Source: Lineus longissimus (Eukaryota; Nemertea; Pilidiophora; Heteronemertea; Lineidae). From it: a stretch of DNA of 64,000 nucleotides. A model generated the notes under the pieces. It worked only from the letters and a program-made list of their open reading frames with translations. It was not told where the DNA came from and made no database searches. Within the stretch, counting starts at the first letter, position 1; each line of letters starts with the position of its first letter. The stretch is taken from contig NC_088318.1 in NCBI RefSeq assembly GCF_910592395.1, positions 10,232,349-10,296,348 of the forward strand. Direction: 5' to 3'. The position numbers and the translations under genes are program-made. Positions 1-13,000 of this stretch are shown in pieces.

Positions 1-81
1 TGAATGTGACTTTAAACTGTATAATCGACATGTGAACTTTGACAGGCAAATAATGGGAGGGTCACTAAGCAGGCCAAGGAT

Positions 82-120
82 ATATAAAGGTGCTGAATCT
101 TTCAAAGCCACCAGTCAGTT
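82..120 (+). promoter_or_regulatory. TATA-like box with initiator-like sequence
   Basis: TATATAAAGG is followed about 25-30 bases later by CAGTCAGTTC, close to the animal TATA/initiator spacing on the plus strand. Only a ten-codon ORF follows (from 131). It may be a cryptic or transposon promoter. Confidence 0.25.
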
Positions 121-544
121 CAATCACAGCATGTCGAAGAATCGCAAGAAAAAAAGATAAATGATACGCGGTATCACAAGTCTTTAAATGAACACCAAAT
201 CTGCAAAAAGTAACAACATTTATTTCTGACAATCATTGATTCCTCGGGACTGGAAGAAAACAAAGCGCACAGATTCTTACTTCCTTCTCTTTTTTATATT
301 CACTACTATGAACATGATTATAAGCCTCAAGCGTCTGAAATCAAGAGCAAACCACTGCATTATTTTCAATTAAAACACCTTTTTCATTGGAAAATATAAG
401 TACCAATACACATTCAATGCAACTTCATTCGAGATTGCCATTATCATCTCCAGACACCTCTGCTTTCATACTGTATGCCCTACCAACATTCTTACCTTGT
501 TTAAAACTTGTGTGCTAAAGCCATTACCACAGTAAGTTTCATTA

Positions 545-783
545 AAGGCCTAAGCCGTTCGTTAAAACTTTAGAATTTGTAATTGAATTTAAAAATTCCA
601 ATTGCGGAAATACGTACTAAATATAAATTTCAACATGTCATTGTGTAGACTGAAACACAAATACTATGAATACCAAGTTTAAACAAATTTTTACACATAA
701 TATAACTTCACTACGGCATTGTGTATCAGTGGATTTTTATTTAACTGGACCACAAGTAATTACGAACGGCGTACCCCTTTAAA
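545..783 (+). mobile_element. MITE family H, copy 1
   Basis: A ~240-bp AT-rich element starts TAAAGGCCTAAGCCGTTCG and ends ACGAACGGCGTACCCCTTTA, with imperfect terminal inverted repeats. Sister copies lie at 16012-16245 (opposite strand), 25010-25215 (truncated) and 29113-29352. Non-coding. Confidence 0.7.
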
Positions 784-905
784 AGAAAACAAGCAAAACG
801 ATATGTTAATAATTTAGGCACCAGTGGAAAGAAGGGTCAGTTGATCTACGAACTCATTCATCACCAGCAAAAGCTAAACTGAATAAGATGTCAAGGCATC
901 CTTAC

Positions 906-1034
906 CTTATTCAAGAGTTTTACTCGTGTCTTGAGCCGTGTGCCAGTGCTATTTGCAGCGGCGGAGATCGCTCGGTGGAATGCATCGAATTCTTGCTCCT
1001 CTGGCTTTTTTTCTTTCCAGTCAGAGCAGAGTTG
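906..1034 (-). CDS. KIF28: KIF28-like exon 23 (last exon seen; continues off the left edge)
   Basis: 129 nt (43 codons) encode [20 protein letters not shown], then [20 protein letters not shown] and LNK, followed by a good donor GTAAGGAT. There is no stop codon, so the gene continues to the left. KIF28 proteins are roughly 1,000 residues long, so this point (residue 962) should be near the C-terminus. Confidence 0.85.
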
Positions 1035-4000
1035 CTGAAATAAAGAGGACAGAATTTTCAGAATATCATGTGGAATAAATTGAAAGCGGTCAGAAAGTCA
1101 TTGCCCTACGACATTGCCAAACAAACAAAAACTTCATCCCTAGAAGAAGATAATTTCAGTTACACTTACATACGGCCTAGTGTAAATGATGCTAGTTTGT
1201 GGCCTATCTGCTGACACAGCAGTGTCCAACTCAAGATGACTTCAACTTTGCCTACATGCATCATCTTTTGTCAATTAGCAATTTGGCCTACCCTACCTGA
1301 ATTCTTTTTTCCTTTGACTCCAGTCTGTCATATTTCCGTTGTAATACCATCAGCTCTGACTTGAGATGTGACTGATCACTTGCATCTTGGTTCAGAGCAA
1401 AAGATGTGTGGCGCTGAGTAAGATTTGGCTTTGAAAGATGTTCCATTTGGCGAAGTTCCTAAAATCAGAACAAGGTAATATTCAGATAAAAACCATAAGC
1501 TTTGGAAATTAGGGGACATGTTCCAGGGTAATGTGACCACCCTACGTCGATGATGTAACATTCAGTCGGTCAGAAAAGTCTTCTACCTATACTCTCTCTT
1601 TTATGTAACTAAAAACACTAAAATAAATACATATCTGTCTGTCAATGGAAGGAGCATGTGGGTGGCGTAGGTCCCAACATTACTAAAGTCACTTACCCGT
1701 GTCGTCATTTTCTGTAACTTGGGATCAGTTTTTGAGTCCTCTTGCAGACCGTACAACAAAAACGTGATGCTACCATTATCAAAGTACTCAAGATGTTCCT
1801 CAGTGATACTAGGATACGAAATTATACGCGAGTGCTTGAATTCTGGCGTCAAAGTTCCTTTGATTGTGGGGGTCACAGTGTATTCACCATCCTTGAATAC
1901 CTTGTACTTGATCATCAGACCCTTTGAAAATCGCGCCTTGTTTACTTCAGCGCCTCTGATCGTAACCTGTCAAGTAAAATATTGCATCATGAAGATAACA
2001 GACGAAATGTCTGCAACATGGTTTTCTACTTCCAAGCTCTGTATTTTGGCAAAGACTGAACATCGTCTTGTGGTTGCTTGAACGACAAAGTCCAATACGA
2101 GCCCGAAAGTGCACAACTACTGGATGTATATAGTGGCGTTCTTGCGACACCCTGCAGCTGTGAACTCCTCTGGGGGGAATCCCCGTATATGCACGTGCTA
2201 CAGAGCATGCGCAGTTGGTCACGAGCCTTTGTTTAAAATCGCATACTGCTGTATAGGACAAATACAAAACCACTCTTGTGGTATTTCTAGGGTATCAGAC
2301 TACACCCTTGTGATGGTCATTGACAAAAAGATTGTTACTCGGGTGTAGTCCGACACCTCAGAAATCCCAGTCCTGTTGTTTTGTGTGGATAACACAACAA
2401 GCAAATGCCTGCAAGAATCCTGCATGGAAAGCTTGACAAACCAAGAGGAGAATCCACTCAAAATGACAAGTTCAGCCTACCTTGAAGTGGTACGCCTCGC
2501 CCAACAGCTCCTTTGGATCCTCAATGAAGAAATCCTCATCCTGGGGTTTTCCTGCCTGAGTACACGGCGTCACATTGACATATATGGACCCCTCTTCCTG
2601 TCCCTTATAGTCAGTCACACTGATCTTGTCATCAAAATCCAAGGCATAACCTAGCGACTGAAGGAAGACATTCGAGGTTCCGATAAGGACGTCTTCGGCA
2701 GGCTCCCAGAATGGGTCCTCTTCGTGTTTGATCTTACTGATGTCTTCACCATCGAGGTACTTCTGATACATCTCTTGCATGAGATAACGACGGTTCATGA
2801 ACTTCCCACGCTCCCACAGCCACGTGTTGCCGTTCAGAAGATTTTTCATTTTGACCATGACCCTGTTGAAGAGAAGGGAACAGTGCAGAAACTAATCTAA
2901 TATTTGCCACTGCAATTGAAGATTCGAAGGAAGACTGTAAACCCATGTTTTCTTTGAAGGCCCATTTTCTGATTGTTTTTCTGACACTGGAATCCTAAAC
3001 CCTTTCGATGCAGGTAGTGCAAAGTGCTTCATGCCACGTCCTTTCAGATGCACATGAATACTCTGGCCCCAATCTGACCGCAGCCTTAAAAGGAATTTTC
3101 CATATAACATTTCTGGATCCACAACCACTCTTATTTCAGAAACATTTTTGAAATTGACCATGAAGATTTGAACTTTTTGATAGAAAAAATCTATGAAATT
3201 TACCAGGATATTGAATGTGAAGTGCCTAGAGCCCCATTGTGATTGGGCAACAGCACCGCAAAGACAAAATGTGTCAAGGATTAACCGCTAAAAATATATC
3301 AGTGAGTTCGCCTAATATATTTTAGCACACATGAGATGACAAAGAAAAGATGGCTTACATCTGGGACACCCTAATCTGAGAGCCAAGTGCCACGATTACC
3401 ATTTTTTACAGTACAGATAGGCAGAGTAGTAATGGTGTTTCACTGCGCCATCTATCATATCCAAGAATCATACTCCAGCCCAGTGATAGCTGTGTGATAC
3501 ATGTAAGCCGCAATATGCTTGAATATCTTCCCTGCTTTGGAGAATGAAGAAGAATAAACCCACACTCCTTGCGCAGTCATACAAATGTAGTAGTGTGATG
3601 AGCCGGTCCTACTGTCATTGCTTGAACTGGCCGATTTCAAGAATTTACAAATTTTAGCAATATCATGCCTTTTTTAAAAAAAATTTTGATTCCACTATTT
3701 GCACAAGGCTACATGATACGGACCAGGAATGACAAACACATGTGATTGTACGCAGTGGATAAAGTGCAGGCACAATTTACACTTTATCAGTATTGTATGG
3801 ACGGTGTAACGATAGGACGATAAAAAATCCAGGCATGGTAGACTGCTGACAATACCGCTATCCAGGTGGCGATGTCTTAAGTCATAAATGGTTAATAAAT
3901 TTATTTGTTTCTGTAGGCTTAGGATTCCCAAAGATAATGATTATGATTATTAGCCTATACTTTTTCGTTGGCTTGTGGCTTTCCTGGAGGCATTTGGCTC

Positions 4001-7000
4001 TTTAAGGAGTCTTGGCTCTTGGCTCTCAGATTAGGGTGTCCCCTTACATCTAGGCATAGTGTTTCAGTCTTCAAACCCACTAAAATCAGAGATCCATGGG
4101 GGATGGGGGTACTGGGAGGTCCCCTGCCATGGAAATGCATTTGTATGATTTAAGGACTGGTGACACCAGAGCTTAGTAGGACTGAAATCTCTTGAATTGA
4201 GTCAATATGAGCCTACCATGAAAATGTCACTGAAAGTTCAAGGAATTCAATCTCATTTGATCCCTAAAGTTAGGAGAGCAGTCAGTAAAGTAAATATGAC
4301 AAGTGACATTTTGTTCTGCATAATGCACTTGTTTTCTGAACAGCCAAGCCATGCTTTCATTAAACGGATAAAAAAGACTCCATCAAGACAGTTCTAGTGA
4401 TGGTTAATGATCCTAAAAACTCAAAAGAACTAGAAACTTTGGTAGATTTGATTGCATTTTTATGCACAACAGAAAAAAAACACCACGATTCTTGAAACAC
4501 AGAAGCTGTATACACTTAAACAGTACTATATTAACCATCACAAAAAAAGACAAAATATAACCTTCACAACTTTAAATAGCATAAAAAAACCAAAAGTTTA
4601 AAAGGGTCACTAGTACTCAACACTTAATTATTAACACCAGACAATGCACTCAAGTGATTCAGCATGTCTATTTTGTCTTTTTCGCTTGCTTGAAAAACTC
4701 ATCAAAAAACTGGCTTACAATTATTGGGGCTAACAATAGTCCATACTTGAAAAAACTGTGGCTTACAATTATTGGGGCTAACAATAGTCCATACTTGAAA
4801 AAAAACCTGTGGCTTACCATTATTGGGGCTAACAATAGTCCAAATAGTAGTAAAGTTCCAAACCATTCTAAAGTGCCCCTCTACAAAGTGATTTAAATTG
4901 CTGTGCCTGCAATTTAACTTCCATGCTACAATAATACGTTTTAGGTGGTCATCACAGGTTGCAGCAACCTGTACGTCAATATCCCAACGATTTCCAGTTT
5001 TACCCGCAATAAGATATCCTTTTGCCCGCTAATAGCAGCAATTATAATGGCAGGTAGCTGCAATTTACTGGATCCACTCACCAATAAGATCTCAAGCCCG
5101 ACAATACCCGATTTGTACCACTGCCTCCATAGGTAGAGCCTAAACAGCCGAACACAATAGTAGGCCTTTCACAGCCTTAAAAGGGGTGGGATATCTATTG
5201 GGTAGAGTCTAAACAGCCGAGCACAATAGTAGGCCTTTCGCAGCCATAAAAGGGGTGGGATATCTATTCAAGAGTTAACAACATAATCGTCATGAATAGT
5301 CATCACTCTACAGCGGAACTTTTCATATTACAATTAAAGACCAATTGGAAGAAACGAAGACAAGATATCCCACCCCTTTTATGGCTGCGAAAGGCCTACT
5401 ATTATGCCCAGTAGTTTAGGCTCGACCCATCGAGGCGGGAGTAGAAATCGGGTATTGTTGGGCTTGGGATCTTATTGGTGAGTGGATCCAGTAAACGCTC
5501 GTTTTTCGCGGCACTTGAGATGTATTAAAACTAGCACACTACACTGAAACAGATACAATTTGAGAAATAACCATAAGCCGAGGCACCAATGCATATACAG
5601 GCCAAGGCTTATACTTTGGCAAACACTACACCCTAACCCAGAAAGGCCTGAGGGATGACGGAAGCATGGAGAAATCAAACATTTTCCAAAGCATAATACC
5701 AATGGCCTATTTATCCCACCTTCAATGCACGAACTGAGTACAATAGTGCATTCAGGACACCCATGCTTTCCCTTAGCCCCTCAGCCCCTTGAAGCCAAAC
5801 TAAAGCTGAGATCATGAATAAGATATCATTGATTTGAAAAATGCTTTTTACTACACGAATGAAATTTCAAGTGAATTCCGACGAGCAAGAGCATTATTTC
5901 AAGTCAAAATACTTGACGCATTATTTTGAAATGTTTTAGTGATCAAAAATGCTACAGCCAAATGTCCTCTGCTGAAACAATTCATACACGCAAATGACCT
6001 GAAAGTTTCAGAGAGTATAGTAAACCAGGCCTGGTTGCTCCATCGGCATCAGCTGTCCTAACACTACTGAGGAGACAACGTTTATCAGCCAACACCGGCG
6101 TTTGCCTGCAACCGGGCACTGGTAACTATTATAAACCCAATTTCTTCTTGCCCTGCATGACATTGCATTACCAAGCCACATTGTACATTGTGCGTGTTCT
6201 CCATGACAGTCTGGCTGTTGCTTTTTTTAACACACCCCGACTGAACTAAAGCAAGTTTTTCCACAACTGTTTTGAAAGCATTGAACAATTTCTATCTTCT
6301 CAGAATGAATTATGAGGTGTGGTTTAATATATTTGCTGTCCATTATGTGTAGCATTTGCCAAATTAGCGATAAATAATGCACATTTATCACTGTGTGTTT
6401 TTACCTAACAGCATTGTAACAGTGGCCAGACCTGAAACGGGCACAAAATGATATATCTCAGCCTTCATTACATAAATTCTAACAGCCCGAATTTGAGGCC
6501 TATTCAACAGTGACGAGGTGAGATGAAAATGACACCCCTTTTGAGGAAGATCTATTTTAAGTGATGTAGTGAACTTTTGAAATCAGAAAAATCTTTACAT
6601 AATGACTGAAGATATAATGAACATTTTGCTATATAGACCAAGCATTCTGGCTATTAGACATGTTAGATCATATATATCTGCTGCTTCTTTTGAAGATGTT
6701 AAGTGCTTGATGTATAGGTGGCAATAAGAGCAAGAGATTCATACCTTGTCACGAACATGTAATTCAAATCAACTTCTGATGGTCAGATCCTACTAGAGGC
6801 AAACATTTATGGTCTGTGATATGCTTATTACCCTTGCTCTGTTTGTTTTGTACAGAGGTCAGTTTTGGAAAGAACCGTCATGATACATTATGGATCAACT
6901 TCCAAAAAGACGAAATGGCTACAGAATTGCAGGCATTTATTCAGCTGGTAACGATGGTAGCTAGAATTGGGTAAATGAGTAAGAATATTGAATATCATCT

Positions 7001-10000
7001 AAATTTATATCACCATCCCATCAGTACAACTAATCAACACACTGTGCAACTATTATTTCAATATCAATTCCTCTCCAAGGAGGAGTCAAAAGCCTGTAGG
7101 TTGTTAAATGTTAGTTGAGGGGAATGGGGGTTTTTTCCCACCAGAATGGACAGAAATGGCCATGATTTTCTGGACAGGCACATTTATTTGAGTGTAATTC
7201 GGGAAAATTCGGGAGGGTCAGAAAACTGTGTTATAGCAAGATTGCCAGTCAGGAACCTGGAGGGTTTTTTTCATAAGGGAATGTTGGGACAGATACCAGC
7301 TTTCCCCCTCCCTTAGAGGCTGCATAATGTTCCAGTGAGTACATTCACTAATCTAACACCACAAGTGTGGGACTCTGAAAAGCCATTTCTATGTGTTTCT
7401 AAAAGCCACTCAAACCCACCTTGGCCTTTCAAGGGTTAACACTTGAAAATAAAAAAAATGATCCATTCCATGTTCATGTTAAGTTGTGTTCATGTTAACC
7501 CTTGAATCATCAAGATGACAAAATCTACGGCAAAAACAACCAGTCTCGATAAACATTCAGATAATTAAAATCCATACACCAAGGACTATATCATTATAGT
7601 CAAGCAACTAGAGTTTCTTCAGGTTACAGTCAAACAACTCGATCAACAAGCAAATCATCAAGTATTTTCAAATTCTATACCAACCCTTGATCTCATTTTA
7701 AAAATTGTAAAATCTCTGAAAAAAATGCAAAATTTGCAACTGGCAAAAAACCGTAACAACATTTATCATCAGCTGCAACAATGACGACACAACCTTCGAT
7801 TAATTTCAACCAAAATACTTGCCCCATTAAGGATATTCTTGAATGCCTGAACAGAAAAAAAAGTGGGGGGAATGCAACAATTACAAAACATAAAATGTCA
7901 AAACCTGACGATATTCCTGTAGGTTTTGCCTTGTAGTAAAAGTTATGCATAAGAGTTCAATTTTTGGCACTTCATAAGCATTTGACAGTGCAACTGCGAG
8001 AAAAAAAACATTTCTGAAAATTTCTCCATTGACAGTACCTATCATAATTATGGTTGCTGAAAAGAAGACGCCTAAATACATACAACTGCCACAATGATAG
8101 ATGCAGAGTTCTGGTAAAGAGTGCAGCACTGAGGTGCATCATCATCATCATCATCATCAAGTGGCCATTGGGGCAATACAGCAGTGCTCACAATTAATCT
8201 CCATTGAGATTTGTTTTAGGCGGTCCGTATTAACTGGCTCGTACACAGTCCAGTTCACTCCCTAATATCGCTAGCCCACCACCGTTTCGGTCTGCCCCGT
8301 TTCCTTGACCCCTCAACTGAACCCTGCAGAATGATGTTTGCAAGAGAGCCCTTTGCATGGGTGACATGACCGGACCCCCTGAGCTTTCTTTTCTTCACAG
8401 TTACAGTCACAGTAATAGCGACTTTTAGCACCATCAAACATATCACGAATCCGTATGGAAAATACGTATGGCGCCTACGGGTAGGTGATACGTAGGTAGG
8501 ACATAAAATGAGCTTCAGCATCGATAGTTCATCCGTGTGCAATTTGTGAACAGCTGAAGAGATACGTGCCTTGGCAATGAAAAACGCCTTTAATTTCTCC
8601 CAAAAACATAATTCCCAAACGAAAGCATCATCAACGTAATCTACAATATTTCTCAAACAATTATATAGAAATGGAAAGATGAAGTCTCAATTTAGCAGCA
8701 AATGCAAGTTAAATTGTTCAATATCATACGTATTGCTTCCCGCATGGAATACAGTTCTTGTGTTTTACCATATACTTATGGGGTCCACACCTGTACTGCC
8801 CTCTGCACAGGAACCCTGTTATTATGCATTTGTGATGGCCTGAAGTAATTCAAGCTCCTTTTTTCAGTATTGTAAGTACATTATAACATAAAAATAGTAC
8901 AACATTAAATGACTGGAGGAATAGTCACATGTAGGGTATAGAAAAGCAAGAGACCTTTGAAAATCATTACAGCTTTTGTATGAAGGAGGAAGACAACATG
9001 GAGAACAATGAAGGTATCAGTGAATAAGGAAGGCCTCTTATCCATCTTTTTCCATCTCCAGTTTCTGTATGCCAACATGAAGTTTTCAGTTTCAACATAA
9101 TGTCTTATTTTGTGGTGGTTTTTTTTGCAAAGTAGATACTTATTTTTATTTTCAGATTGGGAAAATTATACAGATGGGCTGTCTTTTTACTAACAACATC
9201 AAATCTATCTGGAGAGAGTATAGCCTTATCTTGTGCTGTGGAGCATGTAAAAGTACTAACACATTAAAGACATTCTACATGTTCTATAAGATAGTCATAG
9301 TGTCAAAAGTAAGTGATGCATTTGGTCATAGGAAGTTTATAAATAGGTAATGCAAAATAATTCTAGTTGCTAAGAAAGGCTGTATGCTCCTAATCCTTTA
9401 AAATAACTTGAGAAATGAAATGTGTTACATACACCAATGTTTGCTGGAGTTTCACCATTTGGAACACACTACAGGAGAAAACGTGTTTGAATTAAAATCT
9501 GCACACAAAAATGTATTTAAAAGTTTTAAAAAGAAACTTCTAATATCAGCATACTGTAGTCTATTGATGCTGCAATCTTTGTCATAACAATTGATCTTCA
9601 TCAAGTAGCCACTTGAGGTACCATATACTGCCAAAATTTGGTGCGGTTCAACTGGATTGGAAAAATCCAAAGAAATTTTTGTAATTTGCCAAATTAAAAC
9701 TCATAAAAGTTTCTCTTTGTCTGAAATTTTCACATATAGCAAACTATGCAAAAATTTGACTGTATACTTTTGATCTAAGAACAATCTTAATATAAGTGAC
9801 TTCGTTAAGTGAAGTGTCAATCCTGTAAAGGAGGTGACTGACAGTCCAAATCATTCGTCCTGTTTCGCGTCAGTGACGCCCGAGATGCATGCCAATGACG
9901 CGCCAGTGATGCGCTTATCTCTCTATGATTCCCGTACATTACACTCGGCCTATGTGCAACGTACACACTGGGTAGCACATCAATGTCACGCCAATGATGC

Positions 10001-13000
10001 AATTAACCGGATGTCATTTGGACTGTAGGAGTGACGCACAATGCCAATTTATCAGCATGCCAGTTGTGAAAATAACTGAAATTCCGAGCACACGCCAAAC
10101 TTCAAGCATATACTCTACTGATAATGATATGAAATTTCGATGTTTTATTGCACAACAGACTCTTTTTACTATTCTGATATATCAACTGATAATTTATCAA
10201 ATGGTTCCACCCCATTTATTCAATTTACCTCATTCGTCTCATATTTTGCTTTTGCTCTGCACTGGAAAAAAAATTCGTTGATCAATATTTTGAAACTCAT
10301 GTGTATCAAACTTCATCAGGATAATCATCTCAACTACAGCTACATGTGTCACGAACTTGAATTGATACTTTTAACATGCATTTTTGTGTTTGGGGGGTTT
10401 GCATTGTCGTTTATTTTCCATTTTGAACAATTTTCATAGTCAATTTTCAATTTTGGGAAAATAATCTTGTTTACGTTGATTTTCATAAGAATCTATGAAG
10501 GGGAAAGTGCCACGCAAGCAAGCAATTTGAATTGCTGCAAATTGCAATCACGATCACTTAGAATAAAAATTGCTTGTCATCGCAGGAGTTTGCGACAAGA
10601 ATCAGTGATCAAAGTGACCTGCTATCAATATCGTTCACTGCCTACCTGGAGATGAGAGATCTTTTTGTTGCACACAGCAGCAATTGAAATTGCAGGTCGC
10701 AGCATTTCAGTTTTTTTGTTTGTGCAGTGCTTCAAAAAGCAAAAGCATGTTTGCAACTGAAGCAGCATCTACATGTAGCCTATAATCAACTGCCACAAAG
10801 ACAGAAAGCATTGAGAATAAGGAATTGATTATCATGTAGGTACAATGACAAGGCACTTCTATGCACAGGAAACTAATCAGCATATCCAGTTGGGTCATTG
10901 GTATCAGATGGGTGAAGGATGAAGTAAGGCGGTTGGAGAAAAACATTCCCCACACTGTTTTTCTAAGGAAATTGTCAATATGCTCGAATAGGCGTTCCGC
11001 CTTTAGGAGGTCCTGTCGCCTACCAAATTGTCAGACATGTATTGCATGAATGATACACACTATGTCTAACCCTAACCCTGACCCTAAACCTAACCCTAAC
11101 CTTAACCCTAACCTTAACCCTAAACCAAGCAATTTGATTGGCTCCAATGATTTGGCACTGGACACTTGTGTTAGTCATGTTAGTCATTGACACTTCTATA
11201 GATTTGGACATCATCAACCTATAGCTTGACTGCTTTTTTTTACAATGCGGAAATATAAAGCTGCCCTCGTGTAAATGTCTTGATTGTGTATGATTGTATT
11301 TCTTGCAGCAAGTGGTCAAACATGTCAAACCACATTTGAATTTGGATTGTGCTCCTGTTAGGTAAGTGTTTACTCTTTGAAATAATTGAAATGCATAACC
11401 TGTAAAAATGAAACACCAAGCAATTAAGTCCACTATACTCACTTTGTAGACTTATTCTCCTTGAAGGATGACTCCTGCGCTGCTCCAGAGATTAGCACAA
11501 CCTCAAATGTTCGATGTTTGTCCAACTCTTCGGAGATCGCATTCACCTCCGTCACCATGGGCAAGATTTCGAGGATCTGCTCCTGAGCAATTTGTTGTTC
11601 TTTTAAAAGAAAGGAAAAGAAATCATTATAATAAGATTGGAGTCAAGATAGAGAAGGACTTCTACATAATGGACGCTCAAAGCACCAGTCACTATGCTGG
11701 GACATGGTTTCAGGCAAAAACTGCAGAGGTATCATAAGGGAGTTTCAATGTATTTCTGTGCGATGCCCCCCAGCATGATAGAATTTTTTTGTGCCTAAGT
11801 GCATGCCAAAGGTGATTTAGCAATTGTTTTGTCTTTGGTATAGACATGTCATTGGGAGTTTCTGAAACCTTGAGCGCTGCCCAATAGGCTGATGACAAGT
11901 AAGAATTCATCCAGTAAGAAATGCAGAATTTGTGCGTTTTTCCGTGATTGGTCCAATAATTGCAATGGTGAACAGAGCAAAGAGCCAATGCAATGCTTAT
12001 GCTTTATTCAAAGAAATAAACTAGATATAATATCCTGCAGAAAGAGGGGAATTAGGCATTTTCATAGACATGCAACACGAATTGGTTATCCTTATGCAAA
12101 CACCTTGGAAATACATTTTCAAAACAGATGTTCCGTCCAGTAAACATGGTTAACAGGACACGTCATCACCTCTCACATTTAGGAAAAACTCCCTAACGAT
12201 ACCTAGCAGAACAACTTGGAAGTTGGCTGGCCATTTTGGATTCTGGCAGCGATATTATTCGAGAGCTGCAGTGCATATTCTTATGAGCGACTGCACATGG
12301 TCTAAGGAGCCACTGTGGTCTGGTGGTCTCAGGTTCACAGCTAGTGGTCAAGAGGTCCCTAGTTCAAACCACACAATCATTGCGAGACTCAAGGCAGGTC
12401 TATGTCAAACTTGCATTACTCCACCCATGAGTATTCAAGTGCTCCATTTATGGGTTGATCATTGACGAAAATTGCTGGTTCTTTCTAAAAGATAATTTCT
12501 TGTGAAGAGCATACCCATAATGCACAGATCTGGCAAGGTCCTCCTAGATAAGGCAGTTTTGCTGGTCATTTGTGTTAACTTGTTTCTTCTTGATTATAGT
12601 TTCTCACCTTTCGAAAGACCAGCTCCACTACCAGTGGCAAAACCCTTCGCTTGAGCAATCTCTTTCTGCGCAAATTCATAGTCAACTTCTGCCGGTAGGT
12701 CAGCGCCACCTGTATCTTGCTTCAATGGATTTTTGAAAACATACAAGTGATTTGAACCTGAAAATTCCAAGGAAAAAGTTTTATTTCAGAAATTTCAGAA
12801 ATTGAGGAAGTCAGTGAATTCTGTATGAAGCCGATCATTCAAATATCACACATGAATAATTCAGAGCAGTTAGCACCTTCACTGCACAACATCACAGTGA
12901 CCATTTTGAGATTCTAAGATATTCTAAGTTACGCTTTTCTTCTATTTATTATTGACACCATCCTGACGTGAGCATTATGCCCATCAGCTCAATTAAAGAT

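Larger units (their letters stand above)
1..905. other. Intron 23 (partial) of the KIF28-like gene
   Basis: This is non-coding sequence downstream of the last exon found. It holds MITE H copy 1 (about 545-783) and a TATA-like site near 82-90. A possible 19-nt exon at 514-496, with good splice sites, could not be supported by phase or homology. No terminal exon with a stop is convincing. Confidence 0.6.
2863..11442. other. Intron 19 of the KIF28-like gene (8.58 kb)
   Basis: This non-coding stretch contains a 48/51-bp tandem triplicate (4711-4850), a fold-back element (5065-5496), a LINE 3' end (8137-8395), a TA-flanked MITE (9840-10028) and a telomere-like tract (11066-11126). About 5.5-8.1 kb is AT-rich with no recognisable content beyond a short inverted repeat (7428-7506). 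Short ORFs here have no family resemblance. Confidence 0.8.

Noticed and set aside
496-514. Possible 19-nt exon downstream of exon 23 (CTTTAG ... AAG|GTAAGA)
   Set aside because: The splice sites look good, but the encoded HTSFKQ has no homology support and its continuation lies outside the window.
2892-3161. 89-codon minus-strand frame starting [18 protein letters not shown], next to exon 20
   Set aside because: Exon 19 joins exon 20 in phase without it, it has no resemblance to kinesin sequence, and no splice sites link it in frame.
4711-4896. Repeat protein with [10 protein letters not shown] units
   Set aside because: The frame is open only because the tandem periods are multiples of three; there is no start context, splice signal or family match.
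7972-8160. Minus-strand frame beginning with eight methionines
   Set aside because: It is the translation of the (CAT)n microsatellite at the LINE tail.
8255-8656. A 133-residue protein on the minus strand
   Set aside because: Only the last ~45 residues match a LINE RT tail; the upstream part is unrelated sequence that happens to be open.
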